Counted from the stretch's first letter, positions 27,796 to 36,741 are shown. The stretch: 64,000 nucleotides of DNA from CAVTLG01 sp963735495 (GCA_963735495.1 CAVTLG010000006.1:248001-312000), one strand, 5' to 3'. Notes: generated by a model from the letters alone, not told the origin. A program made the numbers and translations.

Positions 27796-29295
27796 TTAGC
27801 GTGTGGGTGCTAGTTCGCGTTCTTCGCGTGACCGTTTGCGCGGCTGAACCTGGCGATCACGGTCGAAGCGCCCCAGTCCCAACTCACCTTTCTCCCAGAT
27901 CACCAGCAGCATACTGGCGTTGAAGATTGACGAGTAGGTTCCACTGAAGATACCAATCAGCAGCGCTAACGTAAAGTTATGCACGCTGGCAGAGATATCG
28001 TTGGTGAAGAGTGTCAGGGCCAACAAAGTAAAGAGCACTGTCAGTGAAGTGTTGAGCGAGCGTGCCATAGTTTGCAGCAGGCTAGCATTCACCACCTCTT
28101 CAAAGGTCTCCGAGGTGCGGCGCTGCATATTTTCGCGGATACGGTCGAACACCACAATCGTGTCGTGTACCGAGAAACCCACGACCGTCAGCAGGGCGGT
28201 GATGAACAAAGAATCGATCTGGATGTTAAAGAGCTTGCCCAGGATCGAGAAGATGCCCAGTACAACCAGCACGTCATGCAACAACGCGATGATAGCGCAG
28301 GCTCCATAGCGCCAGGCTTTTGGCACCTTGCGGAACGAAAACCAGACGAAAAGCAGAATGAGCACGGAAGCTGCGATGACCGCCAGGATTGAATCCTGGA
28401 TCGTCTGCGCGGCTACCGAGCCGCCTACTTCAGAGCTATCGACCACCTGCACGTATGGTCCACCTGCTTTGAGGATAGCGGCCTGGATATGCATGACGTC
28501 CGTACTATTCGCTCCCGAACTGGCCGCAGTGCTAACGTCGGTCAGTGTGAGGATGTTGAACTCAGAAGTGGTGGTGCCAATTTGCACGTCTTCTACGTGG
28601 ACAGGGATTGTTGCCGTTGAAGTTGTTGCCGTAGCGGTAGCGGTAGCGGCGGCCTGAGCTGCGGCAGTGGCAGTAGCGGCAGGCGTGGTGGTCGCTTTGG
28701 CGGCAGCGGTAGCGGCGGCCTGAGCAGTCACTGTAGCGGTAGCGGCGGCTTTGGCGGCGGCAGTGGCAGTAGCGGCTGGTGTAGCGGCTACTGTGGGCGT
28801 AGCTGTAGCCGTTGATCCAGCTGTTGTGCCATCAGTATTTGGTATAGTTTTTAGCACAGCCTGAATATCACTCGCCGTTGGGGCTGTGGTGAAACCGGAG
28901 AGCGTGATCAGTGTGAAAGGTTGCCCACCTGATTGTGGAATGTTCTGGTAACTCTGCTGGAGCGCTGAACCATATTTCGTCGTCAGAGTGCTCTTGATAT
29001 CTCCTTGTACAGTGTCATCAATCACCGTATTCAGTTTCACCCAGGCCGTCTTATTGGCTGGTAATTGAGTATTGGTTGCCATGGTGATGACCAGGCTTTG
29101 CAAGTGCAATGGCGCGAGCATACTGGTAATCTGGTCACTCGTGAGCGTACGCTGAGGACGCAAATCAATACTTGATCCACCTAAAAAGTCAGTACTCAGA
29201 TTCAGGTGGAAGACCAGCAGCGAGAGTGTGCCCGGAACGATCACAATCAATGAGATCAGCAGGAATATGAAGCGATATTTTACCAGGTTAAACAC
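27796..29295 (-). CDS. secF: Protein translocase subunit SecF with a long Ala/Thr-rich insert
   Basis: 499 residues against about 300 for usual SecF. Six membrane helices and the SecD/SecF signature are present (first extracytoplasmic segment FLGGSSIDLRPQRTLTSDQI; FSVHDTIVVFDRIREN in the later helices). SecF works with SecD and uses the proton gradient to help pull secreted proteins out of the SecYEG channel. The extra length is mainly a low-complexity stretch made of A, T, K, Q, P and V at about residues 160-232 in the first periplasmic loop, encoded by imperfect short DNA repeats (about 28600-28815). secD lies 11 nt upstream. Confidence 0.92.
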   Translation of the reverse strand: MFNLVKYRFIFLLISLIVIVPGTLSLLVFHLNLSTDFLGGSSIDLRPQRTLTSDQITSMLAPLHLQSLVITMATNTQLPANKTAWVKLNTVIDDTVQGDIKSTLTTKYGSALQQSYQNIPQSGGQPFTLITLSGFTTAPTASDIQAVLKTIPNTDGTTAGSTATATPTVAATPAATATAAAKAAATATVTAQAAATAAAKATTTPAATATAAAQAAATATATATTSTATIPVHVEDVQIGTTTSEFNILTLTDVSTAASSGANSTDVMHIQAAILKAGGPYVQVVDSSEVGGSVAAQTIQDSILAVIAASVLILLFVWFSFRKVPKAWRYGACAIIALLHDVLVVLGIFSILGKLFNIQIDSLFITALLTVVGFSVHDTIVVFDRIRENMQRRTSETFEEVVNASLLQTMARSLNTSLTVLFTLLALTLFTNDISASVHNFTLALLIGIFSGTYSSIFNASMLLVIWEKGELGLGRFDRDRQVQPRKRSREERELAPTR

Positions 29296-29306
29296 GACTG
29301 CCTCCT

Positions 29307-30689
29307 CTAAACAGCACTGTTCCGCCGTACCTGGGCCGTAGAAGGAATCGCATCGGCGGGCAGCCCAAACAGTGCGGGATGGTTGATAAAGCCGGTTGGC
29401 ACCAGCAGATTCAGGAACGTGCGCGTGACGACAACAGCGGTGAACAAACTAATCACCACGCCCAGGAACAGCGTCGTAGCGAAGCCTGAAATGGTCGATG
29501 CACCAAAGTCCTGGCCAAAGGTATAAAGTACCGCACACGTGATCATGGTTGAGCTGTTAGAATCACGAATAGACGGCCAGGCACGTTTCCAACCGATATC
29601 GATGGCTGAAGAGAGCAGTCTGCCTGCGCGTAACTCTTCTTTGACGCGTTCAAAGATCAGCACGTTCGCGTCTACGGCCATACCTATCGAAAGAATAAAG
29701 CCAGTGATACCGGCCAGCGTCAGGGTGACACCGATGAGTTTAAAGACCGCGAATGTCATGGTTGCATATAAGATCAGCGCTATGTCTGCCAGGAAGCCAG
29801 GCACGCGATAGTAGAGCAGCATAAACAGGATGACGATGCTCAGGCCAAGTCCACCAGCCAGGAGACTCTTAGAAATGGCTGCTGCGCCAAGCGTACCACC
29901 AATTGTTTCCTCACTAACCTCTTTCAGCGAGATGGGCAGTGCGCCATACTTCAGGACATTGACAATTTCCTGGGCGGATTGTTCGGTAAAGCTCCCGGTA
30001 ATTTGTCCCTGTGAGGTGATTTCTGACTGGATGGCCGCCGAGGTGATGACCTTTTTATCCAGTGTGATGGTCAGACAATTGCCGATGTTCGCGCTGGTAA
30101 ATGTGCCAAAGCGTTGCGCGGAGCTGCTCTTTAATTGGAACTCGATCACGTAAGCGCCTGTCGATGAATCTGTACCAACACTCAGCCCATTTGCATCAAG
30201 GTCATTACCAGTGAACTCCGGGTTGAGGCTATTGTTGTTATACGACTCATAGGTAGTTGGGTCCAGGGTTGCCCCATCAGATAGGCAGCCACTTGTGCTC
30301 GATCCTGTATTCCAGAACTTGAGTTTTCCCTGTGTGAGCAACGTTTTGAGCGCATCTGCTTCGTTGCCACTGAATTTGGGCAGGTCGATCTCAATACTAG
30401 GTTTGCTATTGCTACCATGTTCTACACGCACAACTGGCTCTTTTACGCCTAAACCGCCGTTGATACGGGACTCGATCAGGCTGGCCGTTGTATTCATCTG
30501 GTCATCTGTTGGATTGCCTGATGCAGGCTGCAATAAGATACTTGTGCCACCCTGTAGATCTAGCCCTTGCGTGATCGTGAATGGATTTTTAACGCCATGC
30601 CAACTGGAATTGGGCCAGAAGACGACGAATGCTGCGCCCAGGGCTAACAAGATGATGAAGAAGAGGACTGTCAATGTTCCTCGCCGCAT
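29307..30689 (-). CDS. secD: Protein translocase subunit SecD
   Basis: 460 residues from the ATG at 30689 (MRRGTLTVLFFIILLALG), which is preceded by GAGAGGAAA. A longer frame to 30791 is unlikely because it would put 34 polar residues before the first membrane helix. SecD motifs are clear: GLDLQGGTSILLQP, the P1 domain, and AGITGFILSIGMAVDANVLIFERVKEE in the later helices. It forms an operon with secF and supports protein export across the membrane. Confidence 0.95.
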   Translation of the reverse strand: MRRGTLTVLFFIILLALGAAFVVFWPNSSWHGVKNPFTITQGLDLQGGTSILLQPASGNPTDDQMNTTASLIESRINGGLGVKEPVVRVEHGSNSKPSIEIDLPKFSGNEADALKTLLTQGKLKFWNTGSSTSGCLSDGATLDPTTYESYNNNSLNPEFTGNDLDANGLSVGTDSSTGAYVIEFQLKSSSAQRFGTFTSANIGNCLTITLDKKVITSAAIQSEITSQGQITGSFTEQSAQEIVNVLKYGALPISLKEVSEETIGGTLGAAAISKSLLAGGLGLSIVILFMLLYYRVPGFLADIALILYATMTFAVFKLIGVTLTLAGITGFILSIGMAVDANVLIFERVKEELRAGRLLSSAIDIGWKRAWPSIRDSNSSTMITCAVLYTFGQDFGASTISGFATTLFLGVVISLFTAVVVTRTFLNLLVPTGFINHPALFGLPADAIPSTAQVRRNSAV

Positions 30690-30976
30690 AAATATTTTCC
30701 TCTCGCTTGGTATTTGTATCCAAGGAGCGCTCCAATGCGCTCCCATCTTCTTCCCATTGGGCGCTTTCTCATGCACTTCCAGATATGGCATGCAGAATGC
30801 GCCACTTTATTTCTGACCAGTATAGCATAGTTGCCTACCATTGCCTATCCTTGTGCAAGTGGCTTCTGCCTTCCCGCCGAAACTGGAGATTCTTTGAACA
30901 ACCTTCCCCGCTACTGAAGGATTGCAAGCATGCCCATGATCACTACTGGTAGTATTCACAACTAATGTTTGAAATT

Positions 30977-31010
30977 ATAGCGTTTTATTGAGTTTTCTAG
31001 CGTTTTATGA
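30977..31010. repeat. Two copies of a TAGCGTTTTAT motif at the 3' side of iscB
   Basis: ATAGCGTTTTATTGA (30977-30991) and TCTAGCGTTTTATGA (30996-31010). The second is an exact inverted copy of 32487-32501 on the other side of the iscB element and contains the iscB stop codon on the minus strand. Confidence 0.8.
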
Positions 31011-32234
31011 CACTGGCTCCCAGATGATCGTTTGTTCTCGCTCCAATACCTGGCAATCTCTTGGCAGTGCCGATGGCGGCTCCCCTTTGACTCGCGCAAA
31101 CGCCACGCGCCCATTCACATATATGGCATTGATCTGTTTGATCCATGTGCCTTTGACACGAACGATATCCCCTTTTCTCAAGCCCTCTCGCTCTTCATAG
31201 CGCTGATAACGAACTCGCCCTTGCCCTTTGCGTGGGAGGCTATGATACTGCTTGCGTGTCTGTCTGGGACGAAAGCCGATGTGATACACATTGCTCTTTG
31301 GAGGTGCCACTACCTCCCCGGTACCGAGCGTGGCAATGCAAATTGCATCGATGATATGGCTTTTCTCTAATCCTCGATATTTGCGATAGGTTGCCGTTTC
31401 ATAGCCATAGACAGTGGAAAGCGGTGCTACCTGGCGAAGCGTCGCGTACAAATACGCCTTTCCCTGCATGCTGCGCTGCGCAATCTGATCCAGGTATCCG
31501 CTCACCCCAGTGACCTTGAGCTTGATCGTTCCCTCATGGAGCCTATGATGACACTGTTCACATAACGTGATGAGATTGTCCAGCGTATCTTTGCCCCCAT
31601 CTCGACGAAAGTGGACGTGATGGGCTTGCAGCCGTACATTTTGCTTCTGGCACTGCTGACAGCAATAGCCATCACGCATCAGGCAGGCCATACGCAGATT
31701 CTCATCCAGTCGCGTCGGATCTTGATACTGGCTGCCCTGGAGTTCCGGGTTGTTCAGCCTGGTAATATCGACCTGCACATCCTCGACCACGACGGTGCTG
31801 ATCGGCAGAGGAAGCTTTCTCACCACACGAATGGCCTCCTCCACATTGGTTTTGATCGAGGGTGGTAATCTCCCGCTGCGCTTGCTCGATGCCCGATGAA
31901 GAAAACGGGCAGGGCGATACCACAAACGGGAACGTCGGCTCTTACGACGATCTCGACGATCATTCATCTTTTCTTTGACGTCGCGACGATGCCCGATCTC
32001 GGTGGCAAGCAACACTCTTCCGTTGCCGACGCAAGCCAGGCCCGTGACACTACTTCCCTTGTCGATGCCACAGGTCACGTCCTGCGTCTGGCCTTCACAC
32101 TGCCAGCACAACTGGATCGTGAAAGGACGATAGCCGACGATCTTCGCTTTTTCTGTCTGCAAGAGTTTGCGTGCTTTTGCTTCCGAGCAAGGCATCACTG
32201 CCGCTCCATCCTGATTTTTTACATAGATGTGCAT
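31005..32234 (-). CDS. iscB: IscB RNA-guided nuclease (RuvC/HNH)
   Basis: 409 residues from the ATG at 32234 (MHIYVKNQDGAAVMPCSEAK), the usual IscB length. The order is the N-terminal PLMP-like segment (KARKLLQTEKAKIV), RuvC-I with Asp (GIDKGSSVTGLA), an Arg-rich bridge helix (NDRRDRRKSRRSR), RuvC-II with Glu (VVVEDVQVDITRLN), HNH (QAHHVHFRRDGGKDTLDNLI, LCEQCHHRLHEG) and RuvC-III with His and Asp (EKSHIIDAICIAT). All catalytic residues are present. IscB proteins are the ancestors of Cas9 and cut DNA guided by an omega (HEARO) RNA encoded just upstream. A longer frame to 32372 merely reads through that RNA. No transposase gene accompanies it, as is common. Confidence 0.95.
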   Translation of the reverse strand: MHIYVKNQDGAAVMPCSEAKARKLLQTEKAKIVGYRPFTIQLCWQCEGQTQDVTCGIDKGSSVTGLACVGNGRVLLATEIGHRRDVKEKMNDRRDRRKSRRSRLWYRPARFLHRASSKRSGRLPPSIKTNVEEAIRVVRKLPLPISTVVVEDVQVDITRLNNPELQGSQYQDPTRLDENLRMACLMRDGYCCQQCQKQNVRLQAHHVHFRRDGGKDTLDNLITLCEQCHHRLHEGTIKLKVTGVSGYLDQIAQRSMQGKAYLYATLRQVAPLSTVYGYETATYRKYRGLEKSHIIDAICIATLGTGEVVAPPKSNVYHIGFRPRQTRKQYHSLPRKGQGRVRYQRYEEREGLRKGDIVRVKGTWIKQINAIYVNGRVAFARVKGEPPSALPRDCQVLEREQTIIWEPVS

Positions 32235-32486
32235 AGACGTGTCCTTTCTCCCTTGCGGGAAGCCGTTTTGTCGGAACGGCCAACCTAGCCAGTAAGGCCA
32301 CCGTTGCCGGTGTGAGATGCTCCTCGCGACTGTTTGAGAGGTTTTGCTGAGACGATCACCTTTGGCTTTCACCTACCCTTAAATCGTCTCCACATTTCCT
32401 GGAACTGGAACCACATCCCAGGGTGTGATGGCCTCCCAAACTGCTGCCTGACCAGCAGGCCCGCTGGTAGCCTCATGAACCTGACG
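31011..32486 (-). mobile_element. HEARO/IscB element (about 1476 bp)
   Basis: In the iscB direction the element begins directly after ATGA (plus 32490-32487), the known left-flank sequence of HEARO elements, and ends just before the inverted copy TCAT. If it is removed, TCTAGCGTTTTATGA joins TCATAAAACGCTAGA to give a perfect 30-bp palindrome, so the element sits at the centre of a palindromic site. If these ends are right, the iscB stop codon is supplied by flanking DNA. Confidence 0.75.
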
Positions 32487-32501
32487 TCATAAAACGCTAG
32501 A
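32235..32501 (-). ncRNA. Omega RNA (HEARO RNA) region of iscB, with guide at its 5' end
   Basis: About 265 nt of non-coding, structured sequence directly upstream of iscB. Hairpins are visible on the minus strand, for example ACCAGCGGGCCTGCTGGT near its start and CCGTT...AACGG plus TTCCCGCAAGGGAG near the iscB start. By analogy with characterised IscB systems the guide is the flanking sequence just before the element, ending in TAGCGTTTTATGA and continuing outward beyond 32501. The exact RNA ends are inferred. Confidence 0.7.
32487..32501. repeat. Inverted copy of the iscB 3' flank; presumed guide-encoding sequence
   Basis: TCATAAAACGCTAGA on the plus strand. On the minus strand it reads TCTAGCGTTTTATGA and immediately precedes the HEARO RNA. 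It matches 30996-31010 exactly in inverted orientation. Confidence 0.8.
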
Positions 32502-32663
32502 TTTTTAGAGACTATACAGAAGGAAATACGGGATAATCTCATAATCAAGAATGCCTGGTTATTTTCCCTCGCCAAGAATAGCATAAACACGGCCATGAGA
32601 CAAACTATGTGCTCAAAGGTTATACGAAAATGCCCATAAAAGGTTCCTTATAAAGGCGAGATC

Positions 32664-33308
32664 CTACTCTGCGCTGTTATTTTCCTGGATGTAGGTTTGT
32701 AGATACGTCAGGAGTACGGTGCGCATTTCGTCGAGTTGCAGCGCACGCTCTTCACCTTGCAGATCCATGGCAAGAAACATCAATGACTGGAAGATGGCGA
32801 CGCAGGTGCGTGAGCAGATGCGACACTGTTGCTGGCTGAGGTTGGGCATGCGCAAGGCCAGCAGGACTTCGATACGCTGCATGATTTCACTGTGCAGGGT
32901 GGTGGTTATCTCAGCGACCCCCGGTGATGCCTGTCGGGCGAAGAAGAGCGGGCGAAAGCCTGCATGTGACTCTCGTAGGTGTGCCAGTCCATGGATGAGG
33001 CGTTCCAGAAACACATCAAGAGGGAGCGTACTGACGGACTCCTGGGTCAGATTCTGATCGAAGAGGGTGCGCATCTCTTCAATGTAACGCAGGACGACTG
33101 CTTTAAGAATAGCCTCTTTATTGGGAAAGAATTGATAGAGTGAGCCGATGGACGTATGGGCGTGCGCTGCGATAGCGTTGGTGGTAGCATTGTCGTAACC
33201 AACTTCGGCGAAGACCTGCTCGGCGGCATTCAGTAGTTTGTGGATGCGCTGTTGTCCACGTACCTGTTGCGGCATTCTACGCAAGGGAGCCGCTCTGGTT
33301 TCGGTCAC
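32664..33308 (-). CDS. TetR/AcrR family transcriptional regulator
   Basis: 214 residues from a GTG at 33308 with AAGGAGA upstream. An N-terminal helix-turn-helix is clear (RIHKLLNAAEQVFAEVGYDNATTNAIAAHAHTSIGSLYQFFPNKEAIL). The helical C-terminal ligand domain is variable. It is divergently transcribed from the P450 gene with 137 nt between the starts, so it most likely represses the P450 gene and itself in response to a ligand. Confidence 0.9.
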   Translation of the reverse strand: MTETRAAPLRRMPQQVRGQQRIHKLLNAAEQVFAEVGYDNATTNAIAAHAHTSIGSLYQFFPNKEAILKAVVLRYIEEMRTLFDQNLTQESVSTLPLDVFLERLIHGLAHLRESHAGFRPLFFARQASPGVAEITTTLHSEIMQRIEVLLALRMPNLSQQQCRICSRTCVAIFQSLMFLAMDLQGEERALQLDEMRTVLLTYLQTYIQENNSAE

Positions 33309-33358
33309 AATCTCTCTTCTCCTTAGTCTGTCTGATGCGTCCTATTGTATCACAAGCC

Positions 33359-33387
33359 TTGACAATGTGAGCACAGTCTCCTATATT
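33359..33387 (+). promoter_or_regulatory. Promoter of the P450 gene
   Basis: TTGACA (33359-33364), 17 nt, TATATT (33382-33387): a near-consensus sigma-A-type promoter 58 nt before the P450 ATG and within the TetR/P450 divergent region, so it is a likely TetR target. Confidence 0.7.
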
Positions 33388-33445
33388 ACATATTATGAAT
33401 GTGAGTATTTGCTCATGATAGAGCAGGAAGAGGCAAGCAGTAAAA

Positions 33446-34798
33446 ATGGCAACGCAAGTAACTTCTCCACCAGGACCGCGAGGGCTTCCCGTGCTCGGTA
33501 ATTTCTTGTCGTTTCGGGACGATCCTCTCAACTTTATGCCGGCAGTCCAGCGGCGCTATGGTGATCTGGTTTCGGTGAAGCTCATGAATAGTAACGTTAT
33601 CTGCGGCTTTCGCCCTGAGCATGTGCGTTATTGCTTGATGGAGCATCCACGTAGCTTTCAATCGCTACAGAGCCAGGGTGGCAACCTGCGTATCTTGCTC
33701 GGTGAGGGCCTCCTGACCAGCGAGGGAGACTTCCATCGTCAGCAACGGCGACTCGTACAGCCGGCATTTCATCGCCAGCGCATCGAGACGTATGCCGATA
33801 CGATGGTCAACTATACGCTGGAAACCCTGGATGGCTGGCAGGCCGGACGTGAGGTCGATATGGCGACACAGATGCAGCAGTTGACGTTGCGTATCATTCT
33901 CAAGACGATGTTTAATGTGGAGAGCCGCGAGCAGGCGGTGATGCTGGGTCAAGCCTTCAATATCGTCATCAACCAGGCCCCACGCCCTATCCCGTGGATA
34001 CGCGGTCCTCTGGCCCGTTTGATGGGGAAAATCGGGCGCGGGCAGCAGGAGCGCTTAGAAACTGGACGCATGCAACTCGATACATTCGTCGCCACATTAA
34101 TACAGCAGCGTCGCGCTGACGAACAGGATCAAGGCGATATCCTCTCAATGCTGATGGCAACCAATGACGAGGGCGAGAGCCTGAGCGATCAGCAGATTCG
34201 CGATCAGGTGATGACCTTAATGGCGGCGGGCCACGAGACCGCGCAGAACAGCCTTTGCTGGACCCTCTATCTGCTGGCGCAGCATCCCACCGTGTTTGAA
34301 AAGCTGCTGGCCGAACTGCATACCGTCCTGCATGGTCGAGCACCTACTGTACAAGATCTGGCGCAATTACCTTATCTTGAGTGGGTCATGAACGAGTCCT
34401 GGCGCATTTATCCTCCTGCATGGCGCATCGGTCGCCGGGCTATCGAGCCGATTGAACTGGACGGCTATCGTTTCCCGGCTGGTACCATTGTGCTGTTGCA
34501 CCAGTGGGTTACGCATAACCTGCCAGAGCTCTGGGGCGATCCCGAGAACTTTCGTCCCGAGCGCTGGGACCCTACACAGAATCAAAAGCTGCCCCAGGGT
34601 GCGTACTTTCCCTTCGGCGGCGGCCCGCGCATCTGCATTGGCATGCCGTTCGCGCAGATGGAGGTTCGTCTGTTGCTGGCTACTATCCTGCAACAGTACA
34701 CTCCACGTCTTGCTCCCAACCAACGGATCGTCCCATTGCCTCGTGTCACGATACGTCCACGTGACGGTATGCGCATGATGCTGCAACCTGTGGGCTGA
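33446..34798 (+). CDS. Cytochrome P450
   Basis: A 450-residue heme monooxygenase. The I-helix oxygen-activation motif is MAAGHETAQNS, the K-helix ExxR is NESWRIYPPAWRIGRR, the meander has FRPERW, and the heme-binding loop is FPFGGGPRICIGMPFAQ with the axial Cys near residue 396. It has no membrane anchor and no fused reductase, so it needs external electron partners; none is encoded next to it. The sequence resembles bacterial P450s related to the CYP4/CYP102 heme-domain group. The substrate is unknown. Regulation is probably by the divergent TetR. Confidence 0.95.
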   Translation: MATQVTSPPGPRGLPVLGNFLSFRDDPLNFMPAVQRRYGDLVSVKLMNSNVICGFRPEHVRYCLMEHPRSFQSLQSQGGNLRILLGEGLLTSEGDFHRQQRRLVQPAFHRQRIETYADTMVNYTLETLDGWQAGREVDMATQMQQLTLRIILKTMFNVESREQAVMLGQAFNIVINQAPRPIPWIRGPLARLMGKIGRGQQERLETGRMQLDTFVATLIQQRRADEQDQGDILSMLMATNDEGESLSDQQIRDQVMTLMAAGHETAQNSLCWTLYLLAQHPTVFEKLLAELHTVLHGRAPTVQDLAQLPYLEWVMNESWRIYPPAWRIGRRAIEPIELDGYRFPAGTIVLLHQWVTHNLPELWGDPENFRPERWDPTQNQKLPQGAYFPFGGGPRICIGMPFAQMEVRLLLATILQQYTPRLAPNQRIVPLPRVTIRPRDGMRMMLQPVG

Positions 34799-34914
34799 TA
34801 TGGTCTTGCAAACCTGACCGTTGGGCAACGTGCTATGCTGCTCAACGGTCGCTTGATATATATGTTCAGCAACCTGGCAAGGGAAGTCCCCGCAGCGTTT
34901 ATGCGGCGCGTGCG

Positions 34915-36195
34915 TCACAGCGGCAATAATAAGAGGGGAATTTCCATCTCCTCGGGTGTCAGGCCGCCATGATGGCCCTGGAAGTGCATGCCAAATTTGC
35001 CTTCTTCGTACCACCAGACGCTCTCGTGCTTGTAGGGGAGAATGACCATATTGCCCAGGCGCTGCAAAAGGACAGAGGAAGGCGCTTCCATACCGAAGAA
35101 GTGTTGATCGAGCAGATCCTGAGTCAGATAGACCTCAGCTTTCCCGGCCAGACGTTGCCGTAGCTCAGCCAGGAGGAAAGTGACATGCTCCTCTTTCACG
35201 TAGAGGAACATATCGCGTGCAGAACCGGCGGGAACCAGTAAACTTCCCCGTTTATTGGTCTTGAGAGAGCGTGCAATGCCCGGTACCTGTCTATTGAGGT
35301 AATAGGTGGTGTGTGGATCAACTTCAACCTGGCCGTGGTCGGCGCTCATCATAAATAAGGTCTTCGGTGTTTTGCCACGTACCTGTTGATAAAAGATCTG
35401 TTCCATGCTGCTCAGGCAGTAATCCACGGCTTCCTCGAACATCTTGGAGTAAGGACCATAGTTATGGCAGGCAGCATCGATGCGATCAAAGTAAAGAAAG
35501 TAATAAGCCGGTGTCGTACCTTTGCTATTGAGCAAATCGGCCATGAGCGTAAATGCTTCTTGTAGTGTTCTGTAAGGGTGAATGGTGGCACCACGAAAGA
35601 CAACATCTGAGTAAGTTGATGATGAATACGCTTGATATTGTAATATATGGGAATTTACACCTTTAGCTTGAAAACGGCGATATAAGGTCTCTTTGGGGAA
35701 GAAGTCCGCAGGCGGTATTGCCGAGTGCTTGATGGTGTCTCTGGTAAGCTTGTCTCCAATGTAAGAAAAAAGCAATGGCGAAATGATCTCATCCACCAGC
35801 GGCTCATAATAGTTCCATTCATAAACGCCGCTTTGACCAACGTTTAGACCTGTATGCATACAGGTAACGTGCGCAGCAGTTGTCGAGGGGAATTGTGAAG
35901 TTAATTTAGAGACCACTCCCTGCTTGAGTATGGTTTTGAGAAAACTATATTTCTCTGCGTAGCGTTCAAAGAAGCGCCAGCCAAACGCATCAATAAAGAA
36001 GAAAACAACCTTGTCATAGCGGTTTGGCAAATTCCCAAGGACGTCTAGTGGCAGTGTGTTTTGACCCTGGCCTGTGAGGAGAAATTCAATGGTGGCAGGC
36101 AGCCGGGAGAAACAATATGAATCGTAGCATGGTCGCACGAAGCGCTGAGAGAACTTCGCATGATTAACTACTCTTAGAGATGCTGCATTGAGCAT
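34915..36195 (-). CDS. Alkaline phosphatase superfamily phosphodiesterase/pyrophosphatase
   Basis: A 426-residue member of the type I phosphodiesterase/nucleotide pyrophosphatase fold. The metal-site elements are visible in order: FFIDAFGW (Asp), the nucleophile region SQFPSTTAAHVTCM (Thr), DRIDAACHNYG (Asp, His), SADHGQVEV (Asp-His) and FQGHHGGLTPEEMEIPLL (His). No signal peptide is obvious, so it may act in the cytoplasm. The substrate is unknown; relatives cleave nucleotide or lipid-linked phosphodiesters. It is a single gene with convergent or distant neighbours. Confidence 0.85.
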   Translation of the reverse strand: MLNAASLRVVNHAKFSQRFVRPCYDSYCFSRLPATIEFLLTGQGQNTLPLDVLGNLPNRYDKVVFFFIDAFGWRFFERYAEKYSFLKTILKQGVVSKLTSQFPSTTAAHVTCMHTGLNVGQSGVYEWNYYEPLVDEIISPLLFSYIGDKLTRDTIKHSAIPPADFFPKETLYRRFQAKGVNSHILQYQAYSSSTYSDVVFRGATIHPYRTLQEAFTLMADLLNSKGTTPAYYFLYFDRIDAACHNYGPYSKMFEEAVDYCLSSMEQIFYQQVRGKTPKTLFMMSADHGQVEVDPHTTYYLNRQVPGIARSLKTNKRGSLLVPAGSARDMFLYVKEEHVTFLLAELRQRLAGKAEVYLTQDLLDQHFFGMEAPSSVLLQRLGNMVILPYKHESVWWYEEGKFGMHFQGHHGGLTPEEMEIPLLLLPL

Positions 36196-36532
36196 ACTTG
36201 TTCCTGCTTCCTAAATAGGTGAGGTTGTATATCTATAGCTTTGGTTGCTGCCTATTGAACAGTATATCACGAAATCTAGAAACGTGAGCAAACAAATAAT
36301 TCTTATATAGCCAGCGAACTCACCTGCTTTCTCTGAATCAACGTTTGCCAGTAGCTTTTTTCTTGTGTTATATGTATGGAGATATCTATGGACGGCGGCT
36401 CTATGTTACTCGCTGCTGCTGCAGAGAAACTATACTGATTGATGTAGAACGTAAAATACTAAAAATGCTGTAGAAATAGTGGAAGCTTACGCGAGATCTT
36501 TGCGCGTTGCTGCTGCGTGCTCACAATGGCGC
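36196..36532. other. Intergenic stretch without a recognisable gene
   Basis: AT-rich and broken by stops in all frames. It presumably contains the promoter of the phosphodiesterase gene (near 36200-36260). No repeat or RNA gene was recognised. Confidence 0.4.
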
Positions 36533-36568
36533 GCGCGAGGGCAGAGGTGTTCCGCTCTGCCCTCGCGC
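36533..36568 (-). terminator. Very strong hairpin after the 56-residue gene
   Basis: GCGCGAGGGCAGAG and CTCTGCCCTCGCGC form a perfect 14-bp stem with an 8-nt loop, 2 nt after the stop of the small minus-strand gene. There is no T run on the minus strand, so it may act as an RNA-stabilising 3' end rather than a classical terminator. Confidence 0.6.
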
Positions 36569-36570
36569 AT

Positions 36571-36741
36571 TTATTCACCCTTTTTATGCTGCTCTTGCTT
36601 ATGATGTTTCATGACTGTGCGTGCTGCAACTTCCTCGGCGCGATCGCCATAACGACCACTTTTCTCTGCTGACTGCTTTATGTGCTCGTATTCACGCTGC
36701 TCTTTCGCGCTGACACCTCGTAAATGTTTCTTTTCTGGCAT
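36571..36741 (-). CDS. Small hydrophilic protein, 56 residues
   Basis: A short gene with an AAGGAGA site 9 nt before its ATG. The translation is highly charged and helical (starts MPEKKHLRGVSAKEQREYEH; contains RYGDRAEEVAARTVMKHHK). Its make-up resembles small proteins sometimes labelled plasmid-stabilisation or stress proteins (K/E-rich, with an R-A-E-E-x-A-x-R-T motif). That similarity is from memory and only suggestive. The tight hairpin directly after the stop supports a real, separately transcribed gene. Confidence 0.65.
   Translation of the reverse strand: MPEKKHLRGVSAKEQREYEHIKQSAEKSGRYGDRAEEVAARTVMKHHKQEQHKKGE

Noticed and set aside
28001..28657. Plus-strand frames opposite secF
   Set aside because: They are antisense of a clearly recognised membrane protein gene and arise from the repetitive Ala/Thr codons.
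32235..32372. N-terminal extension of iscB from an ATG at 32372
   Set aside because: The extra 46 residues are translated from the structured RNA region. The known IscB N-terminus begins at the ATG at 32234.
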